64,000 nucleotides of DNA from the NCBI RefSeq assembly GCF_003473545.1, contig NZ_QUCM01000014.1:21767-85766 (forward strand). Direction: 5' to 3'. The translations under genes and the position numbers were made by a program. Positions 43,767 through 52,241 of this stretch are shown here, in pieces. Source of the stretch: Clostridium sp. AM22-11AC. GTDB taxonomy: Bacteria > Bacillota > Clostridia > Lachnospirales > Lachnospiraceae. Every line of letters starts with the position of its first letter. Position 1 is the first letter of the stretch. The notes under the pieces were generated by a model, which saw only the letters and a program-made list of their open reading frames with translations, ran no database searches and was not told the origin of the DNA.

Positions 43767-44563
43767 TGCTTCAGATCAAACATGTATCAAAAACCTTTAA
43801 TAAAGGCACAGTAAATGAAAAACAGGCGTTAAGGGACTTAAACCTTACACTGAAAGAGGGAGATTTCGTTACCATTATCGGCGGTAATGGTGCCGGCAAG
43901 TCTACTATGTTAAACGCTATTGCAGGTGTGTGGCCGGTAGACGAAGGCCAGATCATCATTGATGATAAAGATGTGACCAAACTTCCGGAATATAAGAGAG
44001 CCGCTTTCTTAGGCCGTGTATTCCAGGATCCTATGAACGGAACTGCCGCTACGATGGGGATTGAGGAAAATCTGGCTCTGGCTTTAAGAAGAGGAACTCT
44101 TCGTACCTTAAAACCGGGTATCAATAATAGTGAAAGAAAGCTTTACAGAGATCTGCTGTTAAGACTGGGACTGGGACTGGAAGACCGTCTGACTTCCAAA
44201 GTGGGACTTCTCTCCGGCGGACAGAGACAGGCTCTGACACTGCTTATGTCTATTTTAAAGCGTCCGAAACTGCTTTTATTAGATGAGCATACGGCAGCTC
44301 TTGACCCGAAGACTGCAAGAAAGGTTCTGGAACTGACAGAGGAAATGGTCAACGAGCAGCACCTGACAGCTTTAATGGTTACCCACAATATGAAAGATGC
44401 CATCCAGATCGGAAACCGTCTGATCATGATGAACAGCGGCCACATTATTTATGATGTGGAAGGAGAAGAGAAAAAGAAACTGACAGTAGAAGATCTGTTA
44501 GCAAAATTCTCTGAAGCAAGCGGAGAAGAATTCTCCAATGACCGTATGATGCTGGCAAAATAA
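43766..44563 (+). CDS. ABC transporter ATP-binding protein (TrpZ-like)
   Basis: 265 residues. Walker A GGNGAGKST, signature LSGGQRQAL, Walker B LLLLDEHTAALDPK, H-loop MVTHNM. The Asp-Glu-His in Walker B instead of DEPT is typical of this subfamily. It energises the permease at 42849. Start overlaps the permease stop by one base. A terminator follows at 44578. Confidence 0.94.
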   Translation: MLQIKHVSKTFNKGTVNEKQALRDLNLTLKEGDFVTIIGGNGAGKSTMLNAIAGVWPVDEGQIIIDDKDVTKLPEYKRAAFLGRVFQDPMNGTAATMGIEENLALALRRGTLRTLKPGINNSERKLYRDLLLRLGLGLEDRLTSKVGLLSGGQRQALTLLMSILKRPKLLLLDEHTAALDPKTARKVLELTEEMVNEQHLTALMVTHNMKDAIQIGNRLIMMNSGHIIYDVEGEEKKKLTVEDLLAKFSEASGEEFSNDRMMLAK

Positions 44564-44577
44564 AAAATGTGATCCAA

Positions 44578-44632
44578 TGCCCGGAGGGGAATGTATACTA
44601 TGGTATATAGCCCTTTCGGGCAATCTTTTTTT
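44578..44632 (+). terminator. Terminator of the Trp-type ABC operon
   Basis: TGCCCG (44578-44583) with GGG pairs with CCC and CGGGCA (44617-44622), inner TATAC/GTATA stem, followed by seven T. Confidence 0.8.
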
Positions 44633-44668
44633 CTATGTATGTCAATAATTTTTAACATTTTTAATACT

Positions 44669-44698
44669 TTGTTCACTTTTTGCAGCGAAATATATGAT
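44669..44698 (+). promoter_or_regulatory. Promoter of the NlpC/P60 gene
   Basis: TTGTTC (44669-44674) and TATGAT (44693-44698), 18 bp apart; an alternative -10 TATACT lies at 44698-44703. The start of transcription would fall at the first hairpin of the leader. Confidence 0.55.
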
Positions 44699-44707
44699 AT
44701 ACTTACA

Positions 44708-44783
44708 TATAGTGCGCCAGGAGGCGTGTCTATAAATTGCCGTGCATCTGTAAGAAACTGCCGCAGGCAGGTCCTGCAGATGC
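44708..44783 (+). promoter_or_regulatory. Structured 5' leader of the NlpC/P60 gene
   Basis: Hairpin 1: TATAG (44708-44712) / CTATA (44730-44734) with inner CGCC / GGCG and loop AGGA. Hairpin 2: GCATCTG (44744-44750) / CAGATGC (44777-44783), containing CTGCC (44758-44762) / GGCAG (44766-44770). An alternative stem GCAGG (44763-44767) / CCTGC (44773-44777) competes with it. I do not recognise a known riboswitch; in particular, the c-di-AMP (ydaO) consensus, often found upstream of such hydrolases, is not seen. There is no T run, so control would be on translation or RNA stability. Confidence 0.5.
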
Positions 44784-44810
44784 TCTAGTAATAACAGGAG
44801 AAACAAAACA

Positions 44811-46478
44811 ATGAATGAAAATAAGGATTACGTATCTCACCTGAATAAGGCGAGAAAAAAGAGAAACCAGAAATGGGATCCCCGTTACCTGCTTTTAGCC
44901 ATTGTCGTTGTACTGCTCATTGGTCTTGGAGTATTAGCGGCGGTAAATGTAAAGTCGGCGGTTTCAGGCAAGGCAGCGAGAAAAAGTGATAATGTGATCG
45001 AGGAGCCTGGAACGGGTCTTGAGGCAGCCAGCGCTTCCAATGCAGCAAGAGAGGAAGAAGAGAAGGCAAAAGAAGAACAGGAGATCCAGAGCGCCATTGA
45101 CGCATACCAGAATTTAGGGATCGTTCAGGTATCCGGTTATGTAAATATCCGTGAAACTCCGGATATGAAGGGAAATATTATCGGAAAAGTTTCAGGAGAC
45201 GGAGCCTGTGAGGTTTTAGGAGAAGAGGGCGAATGGAGCCATATCACTTCCGGCGGTATTGAAGGCTATATCAGCAGCCAATACCTGGTAACAGGAGAGG
45301 AAGCAAAAGAACTGGCAAAAAGTCTTGTGAAGAAACGTGCCATTATCATGACAGAAAATGACAATCTGAATATCCGAAGCGGCCCAAGCAAGGATGCAGA
45401 GATCGTAGGACAGGCACTTCCTGCAGAGCGTTATGAAGTACTTTCTGAAGCAGATGGCTGGGTAGAGATCAACAGTGGTTATATTTCCGCTGATTACTGT
45501 GAAGTAAAATATGCCTTAAATGAGGGACGTAAACTGGATCTGAAAGCACAGGCCATTAACCAGTATGATAATCTGGTCATCTTTAAAAAGAGCGGCTATA
45601 TGAATGTGCGCAGCACTCCGGAAAATAAAGGTGATGACAATGTAATTGGTAAGCTGACCAGTAAGGCGGCCGGTGATATTATTGAGACGTTAGATGGCTG
45701 GTACAAGATCAAGTCCGGCACAGTAACCGGTTATATTGCAGCAGATCCGGAACTGATCGCAACAGGACAGGAAGCAAAAGATCTGGCAATGCAAAATGCT
45801 ACCCAGATGGCTATTATCACAACGGATGTATTAAACGTCCGTGTGGAACCTAATACTGACTCCAAGATCTGGACACAGATCGTCAAAGATGAGCGTTACC
45901 CGGTAGTAGACCAGCAGGATGGCTGGGTACAGATCGACTTAGGTTCTGTGGATACAGAGGATGGCAGCCAGGACGGAGATGAAAAAGCATATATTTCAAC
46001 CCGCGACAATAACGTAGAAGTACGTTATGCTTTAAATGAAGCCATTAAATTTACACCGGCCAAGGATAGCAGTTCCGGTGCTTCATCTGACGGCTCCGGC
46101 TCCAGTACCAAGCAGTCCCGCCGTTCACAGCTTGTAAACTACGCTCTTCAGTTTGTAGGAAACCGCTATGTATGGGGCGGAACCAGTCTGACCAATGGTG
46201 TTGACTGCTCCGGATTTACTATGAGGGTTATGGAGAAATTTGGTGTATCCCTTCCACATTATTCCGGCTCCCAGGCACAGATGGGTAAGAAAGTCACCTC
46301 CGCTACTATGAAACCGGGAGATCTGATCTTCTATGCAGGAAGCAACGGAAAAGTAAACCATGTAGCGATTTACATTGGAAATGGCCGTATCGTACATGCA
46401 GCCAGCCGCAGAAGCGGTATTAAGACATCTACATGGAATTACCGTACACCGGTGACGATCCGCAGTATGTTGGATTAA
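44811..46478 (+). CDS. Cell-wall hydrolase with four SH3 repeats and NlpC/P60 domain
   Basis: 555 residues. One N-terminal membrane segment (YLLLAIVVVLLIGLGVLAAV, residues about 26-45) acts as signal-anchor. Then bacterial SH3 repeats, each with the (Y/L)NVRxxP motif: SGYVNIRETP (about 105), DNLNIRSGPS (about 185), GYMNVRSTP (about 265) and DVLNVRVEP (about 340). A Ser-rich linker leads to NlpC/P60 at about 445-555, with the catalytic Cys in GVDCSGFTM, His in VNHVAIYIG and a third polar residue in IVHAAS. The enzyme cuts stem peptides of peptidoglycan outside the cell. AGGAG lies 8 bp upstream. The leader is structured. Confidence 0.93.
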   Translation: MNENKDYVSHLNKARKKRNQKWDPRYLLLAIVVVLLIGLGVLAAVNVKSAVSGKAARKSDNVIEEPGTGLEAASASNAAREEEEKAKEEQEIQSAIDAYQNLGIVQVSGYVNIRETPDMKGNIIGKVSGDGACEVLGEEGEWSHITSGGIEGYISSQYLVTGEEAKELAKSLVKKRAIIMTENDNLNIRSGPSKDAEIVGQALPAERYEVLSEADGWVEINSGYISADYCEVKYALNEGRKLDLKAQAINQYDNLVIFKKSGYMNVRSTPENKGDDNVIGKLTSKAAGDIIETLDGWYKIKSGTVTGYIAADPELIATGQEAKDLAMQNATQMAIITTDVLNVRVEPNTDSKIWTQIVKDERYPVVDQQDGWVQIDLGSVDTEDGSQDGDEKAYISTRDNNVEVRYALNEAIKFTPAKDSSSGASSDGSGSSTKQSRRSQLVNYALQFVGNRYVWGGTSLTNGVDCSGFTMRVMEKFGVSLPHYSGSQAQMGKKVTSATMKPGDLIFYAGSNGKVNHVAIYIGNGRIVHAASRRSGIKTSTWNYRTPVTIRSMLD

Positions 46479-46526
46479 TAGCTGGATCATGACCAGATAA
46501 AAATGAAATAGCAAGAAATAGTATTA

Positions 46527-46578
46527 AAAAAGAGATCACCTGAAAGAGGTTTAAAAGCTTTTTCAGGTGGTCTCTTTT
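46527..46578. terminator. Bidirectional terminator between convergent genes
   Basis: AAAGAGATCACCTGAAA pairs with TTTCAGGTGGTCTCTTT (one T-G pair); A-rich on the left and T-rich on the right, so it works for both the hydrolase and the SLC13-type gene. Confidence 0.85.
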
Positions 46579-46580
46579 AT

Positions 46581-47864
46581 TTATACCAGCGGGAAGAATA
46601 AGGGGATTAAAAACCAGATACATAAAAACTGGATCAGTGCATGGGGCAGAGTGTATTTTAAATAATCGGAAAATTTATATCCGGCTACCAGCGTCATACT
46701 GATCTGTGCTGCTGCCAGAGGAGTGGAGCAGGCAAGACTTGCTGCAAAGTAGATACCCAGGCAGACAGTCATAGGATTTAAGCCCATGGCAGTTCCAATG
46801 GAGAAACCAATGGGAAGTACGATCAGGATCGCCGTAGAGTTGGTGATAAAGTTGCTTAAGATCAGTGTGAGGAAGCAGAGGATGCCGTACACGATCATTG
46901 GGGAAGTACAGCTGCCAAGGAAGCTGCTTGCAACATCTGCCAGGATCTTTCCGGATCCACCGGTGTTTAAAGCGTCAGCAAGACCTAAACAGAAGGCAAG
47001 GAACAGGATAGTATCCCAGTCCATGTTTTTGCGGATGCTTTTTGTGTTGGTACAGCCTGTAAGGATACACAGCATGGCTGCGCACATGGCGGTCATAGCA
47101 GTGGAAAGCCATTCTGTTACATAAAATAAGATCATCAGCCCCAGGATAACAAACATGATGGTGATCTTTTTATGATCGGTATTCCCATCACCGGAAATGA
47201 TCTTCCGGTTGGTATTTTCCAGTTCCATAGCTTCTTCCGGACGATCACTCCATATCTTTTTACCAAGGTTGTAGCCGAATAACTGGGTGCCGGCCAGATA
47301 CAGTAAAAGCATGCAGAAACCAGGACCAAACATGGTAAACATGCTCATATGAAGGCCGGTAGTCTGTTCAAGCAGTGCATTGGCGGTCAGCTGGGGAGTA
47401 CAGCCGATCAGGGTGCTGGAACCACCGATCATGGCACAGATGGCAATATTCATGGTCAGATTTTTCCGCTTCATATTGCTGGAATTGGAGCATACACTTT
47501 CTACAATGGGCAGAAAAGCAGCAATGGTAGCTGTGTTGGCTAAAAACATGGAAAGACAGCCGGCTGTAAGACCGGAGATAAAAAGGAAAAGACGTTCATT
47601 ATCTCTGGAAAGCCGGATAACCTGTCTGCCAATCAGGGCAGCAGCTCCTGTCTCAAACATGGCATTGCCTACGATCATGGCACCAAAGAGAAGATAGATG
47701 ATGGAACTGGCGAAGCCGGAAAAGGCGTTGGACAATTCGCATACATGGAAAAGAACCATGAGAAGACAGCCGAGAGCGCCTGTAACAACGGAAGGCAGCC
47801 ATTCTGTAATAAAAAGTACGATACAAAGAAGCAGGATAAGAAGACCTACAATACCGCTGGACAT
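46581..47864 (-). CDS. SLC13-family (ion transporter superfamily) permease
   Basis: 427 residues with about 11-12 hydrophobic segments in two inverted repeats. Conserved elements include SMFLANTATIAAFLPIV in the first half and SNFITNSTAILIVLPIGF in the second, the two SNT/TNT-type sodium- and carboxylate-binding motifs of the DASS family. It would import or exchange a di- or tricarboxylate, or a related anion such as sulfate. It is monocistronic, ends at the bidirectional terminator and has GAAAGGAG before its start. Substrate is unknown. Confidence 0.85.
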   Translation of the reverse strand: MSSGIVGLLILLLCIVLFITEWLPSVVTGALGCLLMVLFHVCELSNAFSGFASSIIYLLFGAMIVGNAMFETGAAALIGRQVIRLSRDNERLFLFISGLTAGCLSMFLANTATIAAFLPIVESVCSNSSNMKRKNLTMNIAICAMIGGSSTLIGCTPQLTANALLEQTTGLHMSMFTMFGPGFCMLLLYLAGTQLFGYNLGKKIWSDRPEEAMELENTNRKIISGDGNTDHKKITIMFVILGLMILFYVTEWLSTAMTAMCAAMLCILTGCTNTKSIRKNMDWDTILFLAFCLGLADALNTGGSGKILADVASSFLGSCTSPMIVYGILCFLTLILSNFITNSTAILIVLPIGFSIGTAMGLNPMTVCLGIYFAASLACSTPLAAAQISMTLVAGYKFSDYLKYTLPHALIQFLCIWFLIPLFFPLV

Positions 47865-47934
47865 TTTTGTACTCCTTTCAGACGCATAGCGCCATAGATT
47901 TTATAAATGTTAAAAAAGTAACAATACAGACCAT

Positions 47935-47976
47935 AAAAAATCTCTTTTCCCCCAAAAATCCCAGGGGAAAAGAGAT
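47935..47976 (-). terminator. Terminator of etfBA (minus strand)
   Basis: On the minus strand a 13-bp stem (plus-strand ATCTCTTTTCCCC 47940-47952 with GGGGAAAAGAGAT 47964-47976) is followed by six T. Confidence 0.85.
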
Positions 47977-47987
47977 GAGAGGGCGTT

Positions 47988-48995
47988 TTACTGTTCTTTT
48001 AATTTTTTGATCTCTGCAGTAAGAGCAGGAACAACTTCAAACAAGTCACCTGTAATACCGTAATCAGCAATGCCGAAAATAGGAGCTTCCGGATCTTTGT
48101 TGATGGCGATAATGGTGTCAGAACCGCTCATTCCGGCTACATGCTGGATCGCACCGGAAATACCGCAGGCAATATAAAGCTTAGGAGCAACCGTCTTACC
48201 GGTCTGTCCTACCTGGTGGCTGTGGCCGATCCATCCGGAGTCAACAGCTGCACGGGAAGCGCCTACAGTGCCGCCTAAAACATTTGCCAGTTCCTCTAAG
48301 ACTTTAAATCCATCCGGACCGCCAACACCACGGCCGCCGGATACGATCACTTCTGCACCTTCTAAATCCACTGCCTCAGAAGCAGCTTCACGGATGGTCT
48401 CAAGGATCTTTGTACGGATATCAGCAGTATCTACGTGATAATCTTCACGGATCACTTCTGCCTTATTTTCTGTTACATCTGCTTTTTTAAATACGCCTGG
48501 GCGGATGGTACCGATCTGTGGACGGTGATCCGGACACATGATAGTAGCCATCAGGTTGCCGCCGAATGCAGGACGGGTCCATGCAACATTTCCGCTTTCT
48601 TCGTCAATGTCAAGGGCAGTACAGTCAGCAGTCAGTCCTGTATTTAAACGGCAGGAAACACGGGGACCCATATCACGGCCGTTAGGAGTTGCACCGATCA
48701 TAAGAGTAGACGGACCGTATTTTTCAACCATATGGCAGAGCGCATTTGCATAAGCGTCGGTAGAATAGGACTTGTATTCCGGTCCTTCTACAGCGATCAC
48801 CTGATCAGCACCATGGCTTCCGGCAGCTTCCACAGAAGCAGCAATATTGTCACCGATCACAACAGCAACCAGTTTTCCTCCCTGTTTGTCAGCCAGACGA
48901 CGACCTGGATTTAACAGCTCCAGACCAACTTTCTTAGGACTTCCGTCCTCCTCTGTCTCAATAAATACCCAAAGATCTTTTGTCTTTGCTTCCAT
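47988..48995 (-). CDS. etfA: Electron transfer flavoprotein alpha subunit
   Basis: 335 residues. C-terminal FAD-binding domain with [54 protein letters not shown] and [21 protein letters not shown], the hallmark ETF-alpha sequences. The N-terminal part ([29 protein letters not shown]) fits the FixB-like long group. With EtfB it passes electrons to or from the acyl-CoA dehydrogenase of the divergent operon. The start at 48995 is chosen because GGAGG lies 7 bp upstream; an ATG 18 bp earlier is part of that ribosome binding site. Confidence 0.96.
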   Translation of the reverse strand: MEAKTKDLWVFIETEEDGSPKKVGLELLNPGRRLADKQGGKLVAVVIGDNIAASVEAAGSHGADQVIAVEGPEYKSYSTDAYANALCHMVEKYGPSTLMIGATPNGRDMGPRVSCRLNTGLTADCTALDIDEESGNVAWTRPAFGGNLMATIMCPDHRPQIGTIRPGVFKKADVTENKAEVIREDYHVDTADIRTKILETIREAASEAVDLEGAEVIVSGGRGVGGPDGFKVLEELANVLGGTVGASRAAVDSGWIGHSHQVGQTGKTVAPKLYIACGISGAIQHVAGMSGSDTIIAINKDPEAPIFGIADYGITGDLFEVVPALTAEIKKLKEQ

Positions 48996-49012
48996 TTGTG
49001 TGTCCTCCTTCA

Positions 49013-49816
49013 TTAAATCAAGTGGGCTTCACTGAGCATTGCCACAAGTTTCTGTGCAGAAGCCGTATTTGACTCTTCTTTGATCATAACGCCGCCCTGT
49101 TTGCGAGGCGGAACAAAGGATTTCTTTACATGAGTAGGAGATCCTTTTAAACCAATGCGGGTCTTGTCAATATCAGGGAATGCGTCTTCTCCTAAAACAG
49201 GAATTTCCGCACGGTTGGCAGCAAGTTTCCGCTTGATGGTAGGATAACGTGGATCAAAACTTGGTTTGGTGAAAGTAACCAGACATGGAAGAGAAACAGC
49301 GATCTTCTGATTTGCGTCTTCACATTCCTTTAAGATCGTAAGTCCGTCATCTGTAAGTTCTGCTTCCAGAGCATATGTAACCTGAGGCAGTCCAAGATGT
49401 TCTGCAATTTCCGGTCCAACCTGAGCGGTATCGCCGTCGATCGCCTGTTTGCCACAGAAGATAGCGTCAAATCCGCCTTCCAGTTCTGCTACTTTTTTAA
49501 TAGCGCAGGAAAGGATATAACTGGTTGCCAGTGTATCAGAACCGCCAAAAGCGCGTCCGCTGATGAGGTATGCCTTGTCTGCGGCAATTCCTAAGCATTC
49601 TTTTAATGCATTTTTAGCCTGTTCCGGTCCCATGCTTAAAACGATGATCCTGGTATCAGGATGTTTGTCTTTAATACGGGCTGCTGCCTCTAAGGCATAG
49701 CCATCAAAAGGATTTACGATGCTGGGTACTCCATTACGGATCAGAGTATTCGTTACCGGATCAATCTTTATTTCCGTTGTATCCGGAACCTGTTTTACAC
49801 ATACGAGAATATTCAT
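49013..49816 (-). CDS. etfB: Electron transfer flavoprotein beta subunit
   Basis: 267 residues. Typical start MNILVCVKQVPDTTEIKIDP, then NPFDGYALEAAARIKDKHP, GKQAIDGDTAQVGPEIAEHLGLPQVTY and the C-terminal FTKPSFDPRYPTIKRKLAANR motif. First gene of the minus-strand etfBA unit; etfA begins 18 bp downstream. AAGGAG precedes the ATG. A sigma-54-type promoter lies at 49863-49877. Together with the divergent acyl-CoA dehydrogenase this resembles FixAB of carnitine reduction. Confidence 0.96.
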   Translation of the reverse strand: MNILVCVKQVPDTTEIKIDPVTNTLIRNGVPSIVNPFDGYALEAAARIKDKHPDTRIIVLSMGPEQAKNALKECLGIAADKAYLISGRAFGGSDTLATSYILSCAIKKVAELEGGFDAIFCGKQAIDGDTAQVGPEIAEHLGLPQVTYALEAELTDDGLTILKECEDANQKIAVSLPCLVTFTKPSFDPRYPTIKRKLAANRAEIPVLGEDAFPDIDKTRIGLKGSPTHVKKSFVPPRKQGGVMIKEESNTASAQKLVAMLSEAHLI

Positions 49817-49862
49817 AAATCACAGCTCCTTTTCACATAAATGATGTTCACCTTAATAAACA

Positions 49863-49877
49863 GCAAGTTTTATGCCA
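49863..49877 (-). promoter_or_regulatory. Sigma-54 promoter of etfBA
   Basis: On the minus strand TGGCAT, five bases, TTGC (GG-N10-GC spacing exact) lies 47 bp before the etfB start codon. It matches the -24/-12 consensus TGGCAC-N5-TTGC at all but one position. Confidence 0.8.
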
Positions 49878-49926
49878 AAAAATTAACTACGAAAAATCGG
49901 TGATTTTTTCAGATTTCCCTAAAAAA

Positions 49927-49946
49927 ACCGGCAATTTTTTGCCGGT
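49927..49946. promoter_or_regulatory. 20-bp perfect palindrome between the divergent sigma-54 promoters
   Basis: ACCGGCAATTTTTTGCCGGT lies 50 bp from the etfBA -24 box and about 195 bp from the -24 box of the acyl-CoA dehydrogenase promoter. A position 50-200 bp upstream is typical for enhancer sites of sigma-54 activators. A second imperfect palindrome, GAAAAATC / GATTTTTTC, lies at 49891-49910, and CATGCCGG (49971-49978) repeats the half-site. On the minus strand a T run follows the palindrome, so it may also act as a terminator insulating etfBA. The 426-bp gap 49817-50242 holds these sites and the two promoters, and no gene. Confidence 0.55.
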
Positions 49947-50140
49947 CATGGAAAGAAAAAGCGGAAAGAACATGCCGGATTAACAAAAAAATAACAAATT
50001 CTGGAAAGATGATGTGCAAAATGTGATAAAATAGACAAGATATGTTTGGCAAAAAGAGTGCATTATTAATAAGGAAAGAACAGCACATTTTAAAAAGCAG
50101 GAGAGAAAAAGAAAAAAGTCTGCTGAAAAAATATCAAAGT

Positions 50141-50155
50141 TGGCACGGATATTGC
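50141..50155 (+). promoter_or_regulatory. Sigma-54 promoter of the acyl-CoA dehydrogenase operon
   Basis: TGGCAC, five bases (GGATA), TTGC: perfect match to the -24/-12 consensus, 88 bp before the start codon. A weaker GG-N10-GC site (TGGCA ... TGCA) occurs at about 50047-50062. The leader contains a stem TTTCGCAG (50173-50180) / CTGCGAAA (50215-50222) just before the ribosome binding site. Confidence 0.88.
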
Positions 50156-50242
50156 TCTATATAAAAGTGAGGTTTCGCAGTAGAGACTCGTTAATAAAAA
50201 GACGATACAGGGATCTGCGAAAAAAGAAAGGAGAGAACAAGT

Positions 50243-51394
50243 ATGAGTGAATACCAACTTATGACAGAAGACCAGAGAGATATGGTGAAGCTGGTAAAAG
50301 ATTTTCTGATGAAGGAGTATCTGCCACACGTATCTGAGTACGAGGCTAAGGGAGAGTATCCACTGGAGTTTCATAAGAAACTGGGAGAACTTGGACTTTT
50401 TGCAATGGATGTACCGGAAGAGTACGGCGGCCTGGGCTTAGATGCAGTTACTACCTGTCTGATCCGTGAAGCCATCGGCTATGTAGACGCAGGCTTTGCA
50501 TCATCCTTTGCAGCATCTACCTTTGGTATCAAACCGGTCCTGTTAGCAGGAACAGAAGAGCAGAAGAAAGCATACGGCGCAAGACTGGCAGAGGGACAGA
50601 TCTCCGCTATGTGCCTTACCGAGCCACAGTCCGGTTCTGATATGGGTAACACAAAATGCCGTGCAGTAAAAGACGGTGACGAGTATGTATTAAACGGAAC
50701 CAAGTGCTTTATCACAAACGGTGGTATTGCTGATATCTACACAGTTGCAGCATCCACTTCACCGGAGCTTGGAAGCGCAGGTATTTCCCTTTTCATTGTT
50801 GACCGCAATACTCCAGGTGTCAGCGTAGGAAAAGAAGAAGACAAGTTAGGTATCCGTACTTCCAACACAACAGATGTTATTTTCCAGGATGTAAGAATTC
50901 CTGCAACAAACCTGATCGGAGAAGAAAACAAGGGATTTGCCATCAGCCAGAAACTTCTTGCAAGAACCCGTCCTACCGGTATGGCATCTGCTTTAGGTGT
51001 AGCCCAGAGAGCACTGGATCTGGCAGTTGACTACGCACAGCAGAGAGTTACTTTTGGAAAGCCAATTGCAAGCCGCCAGGCGATAAAGTTTAAACTGGCT
51101 GATATGGAGATCAGACTTCAGACAGCAAGAGCACAGCTCTTCTACAATGCACAGCTGATCGACAAAGGCATTTATGATGGAATGTTAGGTTCTGTAACAA
51201 AAACCTGTGTATCTGAAATGGTATTTGATGTTGCAAATCAGGCACTGCAGATTTTTGGTGGTTATGGTTATAGCAGAGAATATCCGGTAGAAAAACTGTT
51301 AAGAGACGCAAGGATCTTCTCACTGTTTGAGGGAACCAACGAAATTCAGAGAATGATCATTGGTGGAACCTTAGTGCCTAAAAAGAGAAACTAA
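50243..51394 (+). CDS. Acyl-CoA dehydrogenase / enoyl-CoA reductase (CaiA-like)
   Basis: 383 residues, standard length. FAD-binding motifs CLTEPQSGSDMGNTKCRAV and KCFITNGGIADIYTV; the catalytic base is in LFEGTNEIQRM (Glu). The GGYGYSREYPVEKLLRDARI motif is typical. With ETF it interconverts an acyl-CoA and the 2,3-enoyl-CoA; in an anaerobe with dedicated ETF the reductive direction, enoyl-CoA as electron acceptor, is likely. First gene of a sigma-54-controlled operon with a crotonase, an MFS carrier and a CoA-transferase. GAAAGGAGAG is the ribosome binding site. Crotonobetainyl-CoA reductase (CaiA) is one relative; the real substrate is not known. Confidence 0.93.
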   Translation: MSEYQLMTEDQRDMVKLVKDFLMKEYLPHVSEYEAKGEYPLEFHKKLGELGLFAMDVPEEYGGLGLDAVTTCLIREAIGYVDAGFASSFAASTFGIKPVLLAGTEEQKKAYGARLAEGQISAMCLTEPQSGSDMGNTKCRAVKDGDEYVLNGTKCFITNGGIADIYTVAASTSPELGSAGISLFIVDRNTPGVSVGKEEDKLGIRTSNTTDVIFQDVRIPATNLIGEENKGFAISQKLLARTRPTGMASALGVAQRALDLAVDYAQQRVTFGKPIASRQAIKFKLADMEIRLQTARAQLFYNAQLIDKGIYDGMLGSVTKTCVSEMVFDVANQALQIFGGYGYSREYPVEKLLRDARIFSLFEGTNEIQRMIIGGTLVPKKRN

Positions 51395-51433
51395 GAAAGC
51401 AGATAGAATGATTGAAAATAAGGGGGAATTACG

Positions 51434-52231
51434 ATGCTTTGGAAAGAATATGAAGACGTGCTTCTGGAAAGAGAAGACAATGTAGCTACTATCTTATTAA
51501 ACAATCCGGCAAACATGAACCCGGTAACTGTATCCACTATGGATCATCTGGTAGACGCTCTGACTCTGTGTGAGGAAGATGATACAGTCCGCGTGATCGT
51601 ACTTCGCGGTGCCGGCGGTAACTTCTCAGCAGGCGGAAATGTAAAAGGCATGAAGGAACGTCTGGATAAAGGCATCAATACCACAAAAGAAGGCATCCGT
51701 GCAGGCGGTGAATTCATGATGCGTCTTCGTACCATCAACAAGCCAACCATTGCCTGGATCGAGGGCGCTGCTGCAGGAGCCGGTATGAGCATGGCACTTT
51801 GCTGCGACTTTGCTCTGGCAGCAGAAGATGCAAAAATGGTATTTGCTTTTGTAAATATCGGTTTCGTTCCGGACTGTGGTATCACCCATATGCTTACAAA
51901 GAATGTGGGCCGTGCAAGAGCCACAGACCTGTTAATGGGTGGACGCCGTTTTACAGGTGCAGACGCAGCAAAATGGGGAATGATCACAGCAGCAGCTCCA
52001 AAGGAAGAACTGGAAGATCTGGTAAAGAAATATATCAAGAAATATTCCCAGGGACCTGCAGTTGCCTATGCACAGATCAAGAGAATGATCAACAGCTGCA
52101 CTATGAGAGAATTAAATGCCTGCATGCAGGAAGAAGTAGAAGCTCAGTTCATCTGCAGCAAGACAGAAGATTACAGGATCGCTGTTGAAGCATTCTGCGA
52201 AAAAAAGAAACCGGAATTTGTAGGTAGATAG
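51434..52231 (+). CDS. Crotonase-family enzyme (PaaG/isomerase-like)
   Basis: 265 residues. The oxyanion-hole parts are present (NFSAGGNVKGM, EGAAAGAGMSMALCCDFALA). The two glutamates of enoyl-CoA hydratase are absent: the first is in a stretch reading AGAGMSMA and the second in FAFVNIGFVPDCG, where Asn replaces Glu. The Asp in VPDCG matches the catalytic Asp of PaaG-type enoyl-CoA isomerases. It is therefore more likely to shift a double bond or process an unusual enoyl-CoA than to hydrate crotonyl-CoA; this is inference. It lies 39 bp after the acyl-CoA dehydrogenase gene and 10 bp before the MFS gene. Confidence 0.88.
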   Translation: MLWKEYEDVLLEREDNVATILLNNPANMNPVTVSTMDHLVDALTLCEEDDTVRVIVLRGAGGNFSAGGNVKGMKERLDKGINTTKEGIRAGGEFMMRLRTINKPTIAWIEGAAAGAGMSMALCCDFALAAEDAKMVFAFVNIGFVPDCGITHMLTKNVGRARATDLLMGGRRFTGADAAKWGMITAAAPKEELEDLVKKYIKKYSQGPAVAYAQIKRMINSCTMRELNACMQEEVEAQFICSKTEDYRIAVEAFCEKKKPEFVGR

Positions 52232-52241
52232 GAGAGATACC

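Noticed and set aside
44708..44783. ydaO-type c-di-AMP riboswitch
   Set aside because: The leader is too short and the conserved ydaO core sequences are not present.
49921..49978. Minus-strand attenuator (terminator plus antiterminator CCGGCATG/CATGACCGG) controlling etfBA
   Set aside because: The sigma-54 promoter of etfBA lies downstream of this hairpin on that strand, so RNA from it would not contain the structure. An enhancer palindrome or insulating terminator is more likely.
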